DNA of 5,466 nt from CAZNLS01 sp964573895. Its GTDB lineage: Bacteria; Acidobacteriota; Aminicenantia; UBA2199. The notes beneath the pieces were generated by a model, which worked only from the letters and a program-made list of their open reading frames with translations, was not told the origin of the DNA and did no database searches. Below are positions 5,290 to 5,466 of the stretch, in pieces (positions within the stretch are counted from its first letter, which is position 1; each line of letters opens with the position of its first letter). A program made the position numbers and the translations under genes. The DNA lies in NCBI GenBank assembly GCA_964573895.1, contig CAZNLS010000145.1, forward strand, positions 1 through 5,466, in the 5' to 3' direction.

Positions 5290-5466
5290 TTTGTCTTAAC
5301 AGTTTCTATTAATTTTCTAATTGTTTTTTCTCCCTTAATATCTTTTACAGATACCAGGATTACAACATGTTCATTTAATCTTTTAATTATCCCATCTTTC
5401 AAAAATTTTGTTAACCTTTCATTTTCTGTTTTAATTTTCCCTACCAACTCTTTTGCCTCTTTAATA
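5286..5466 (-). CDS. Unidentified protein, C-terminal 59 residues only
   Basis: An open frame enters from the right edge and ends with TAA at 5286-5288, overlapping the TAA of the convergent ATPase gene within TTAA (5286-5289). The visible residues are rich in Lys and Glu, with a probable amphipathic helix near the start (EAKELVGKIKTENERL), a short beta-like stretch HVVILVSVKD (33-42) and a helical, basic end (TIRKLIETVKTN). No known family is recognised. The opposite strand is also free of stops here, but its Phe/Leu/Ser-rich translation looks like a shadow. The tight stop-to-stop arrangement and soluble composition favour a real gene. Confidence 0.5.
   Translation of the reverse strand, partial: IKEAKELVGKIKTENERLTKFLKDGIIKRLNEHVVILVSVKDIKGEKTIRKLIETVKTN

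Overview
This AT-rich bacterial window holds the 5' part of a histidine-biosynthesis operon on the minus strand. An unrelated ATPase gene is transcribed divergently on the plus strand, and the end of another minus-strand gene enters at the right edge. The organism cannot be named from this alone. The HisB phosphatase resembles the Bacteroidota/FCB-type HisB, which lacks the zinc-binding cysteine loop. The strong Shine-Dalgarno (SD) sites and TTGACA/TAAAAT-type promoter are unlike typical Bacteroidia, so another lineage of, or near, the FCB group is a reasonable guess.

Operon, read right to left: a sigma70-like promoter (3967-3995); a 28-codon leader ORF (3872-3958) whose C-terminal part reads HHHFH; a structured leader; hisG (long form, 3784-2924); a single ORF encoding HisD fused to HisC (2915-534); and hisB (537 to the window edge, phosphatase part visible). 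Genes are packed tightly: 8 nt between hisG and hisDC, and an ATGA overlap between hisDC and hisB. HisG opens the pathway. HisC, HisB phosphatase and HisD perform three late steps: transamination of imidazole acetol phosphate, dephosphorylation of histidinol phosphate, and oxidation of histidinol to histidine.

The most interesting part is the hisG leader (3782-3960). The leader's histidine codons (CAT CAT CAT TTC C, 3889-3901) can form 13 continuous base pairs, one of them G-U, with the hisG ribosome-binding site and its triple ATG (GGAGATGATGATG, 3782-3794). No U-tracted terminator is visible before hisG. Together this suggests a translational attenuator. A ribosome stalled at His codons would keep the hisG start open; when histidine is plentiful, the free His codons would mask it. 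This is inference from sequence.

The HisD-HisC fusion is the second notable point. At the junction (1612-1620) an A6 run is followed by an out-of-frame ATGA. This looks like the remnant of an ordinary overlapping hisD stop/hisC start, or a place where slippage could release free HisD.

The divergent gene (4129-5289) encodes an AAA-type ATPase with a DUF4143-like C-terminal part and a possible PD-(D/E)xK motif. A 35-bp near-perfect palindrome covers its -35 region, and its mRNA may be leaderless. Its stop codon overlaps the stop of the convergent partial gene at the right edge (5286-5466).
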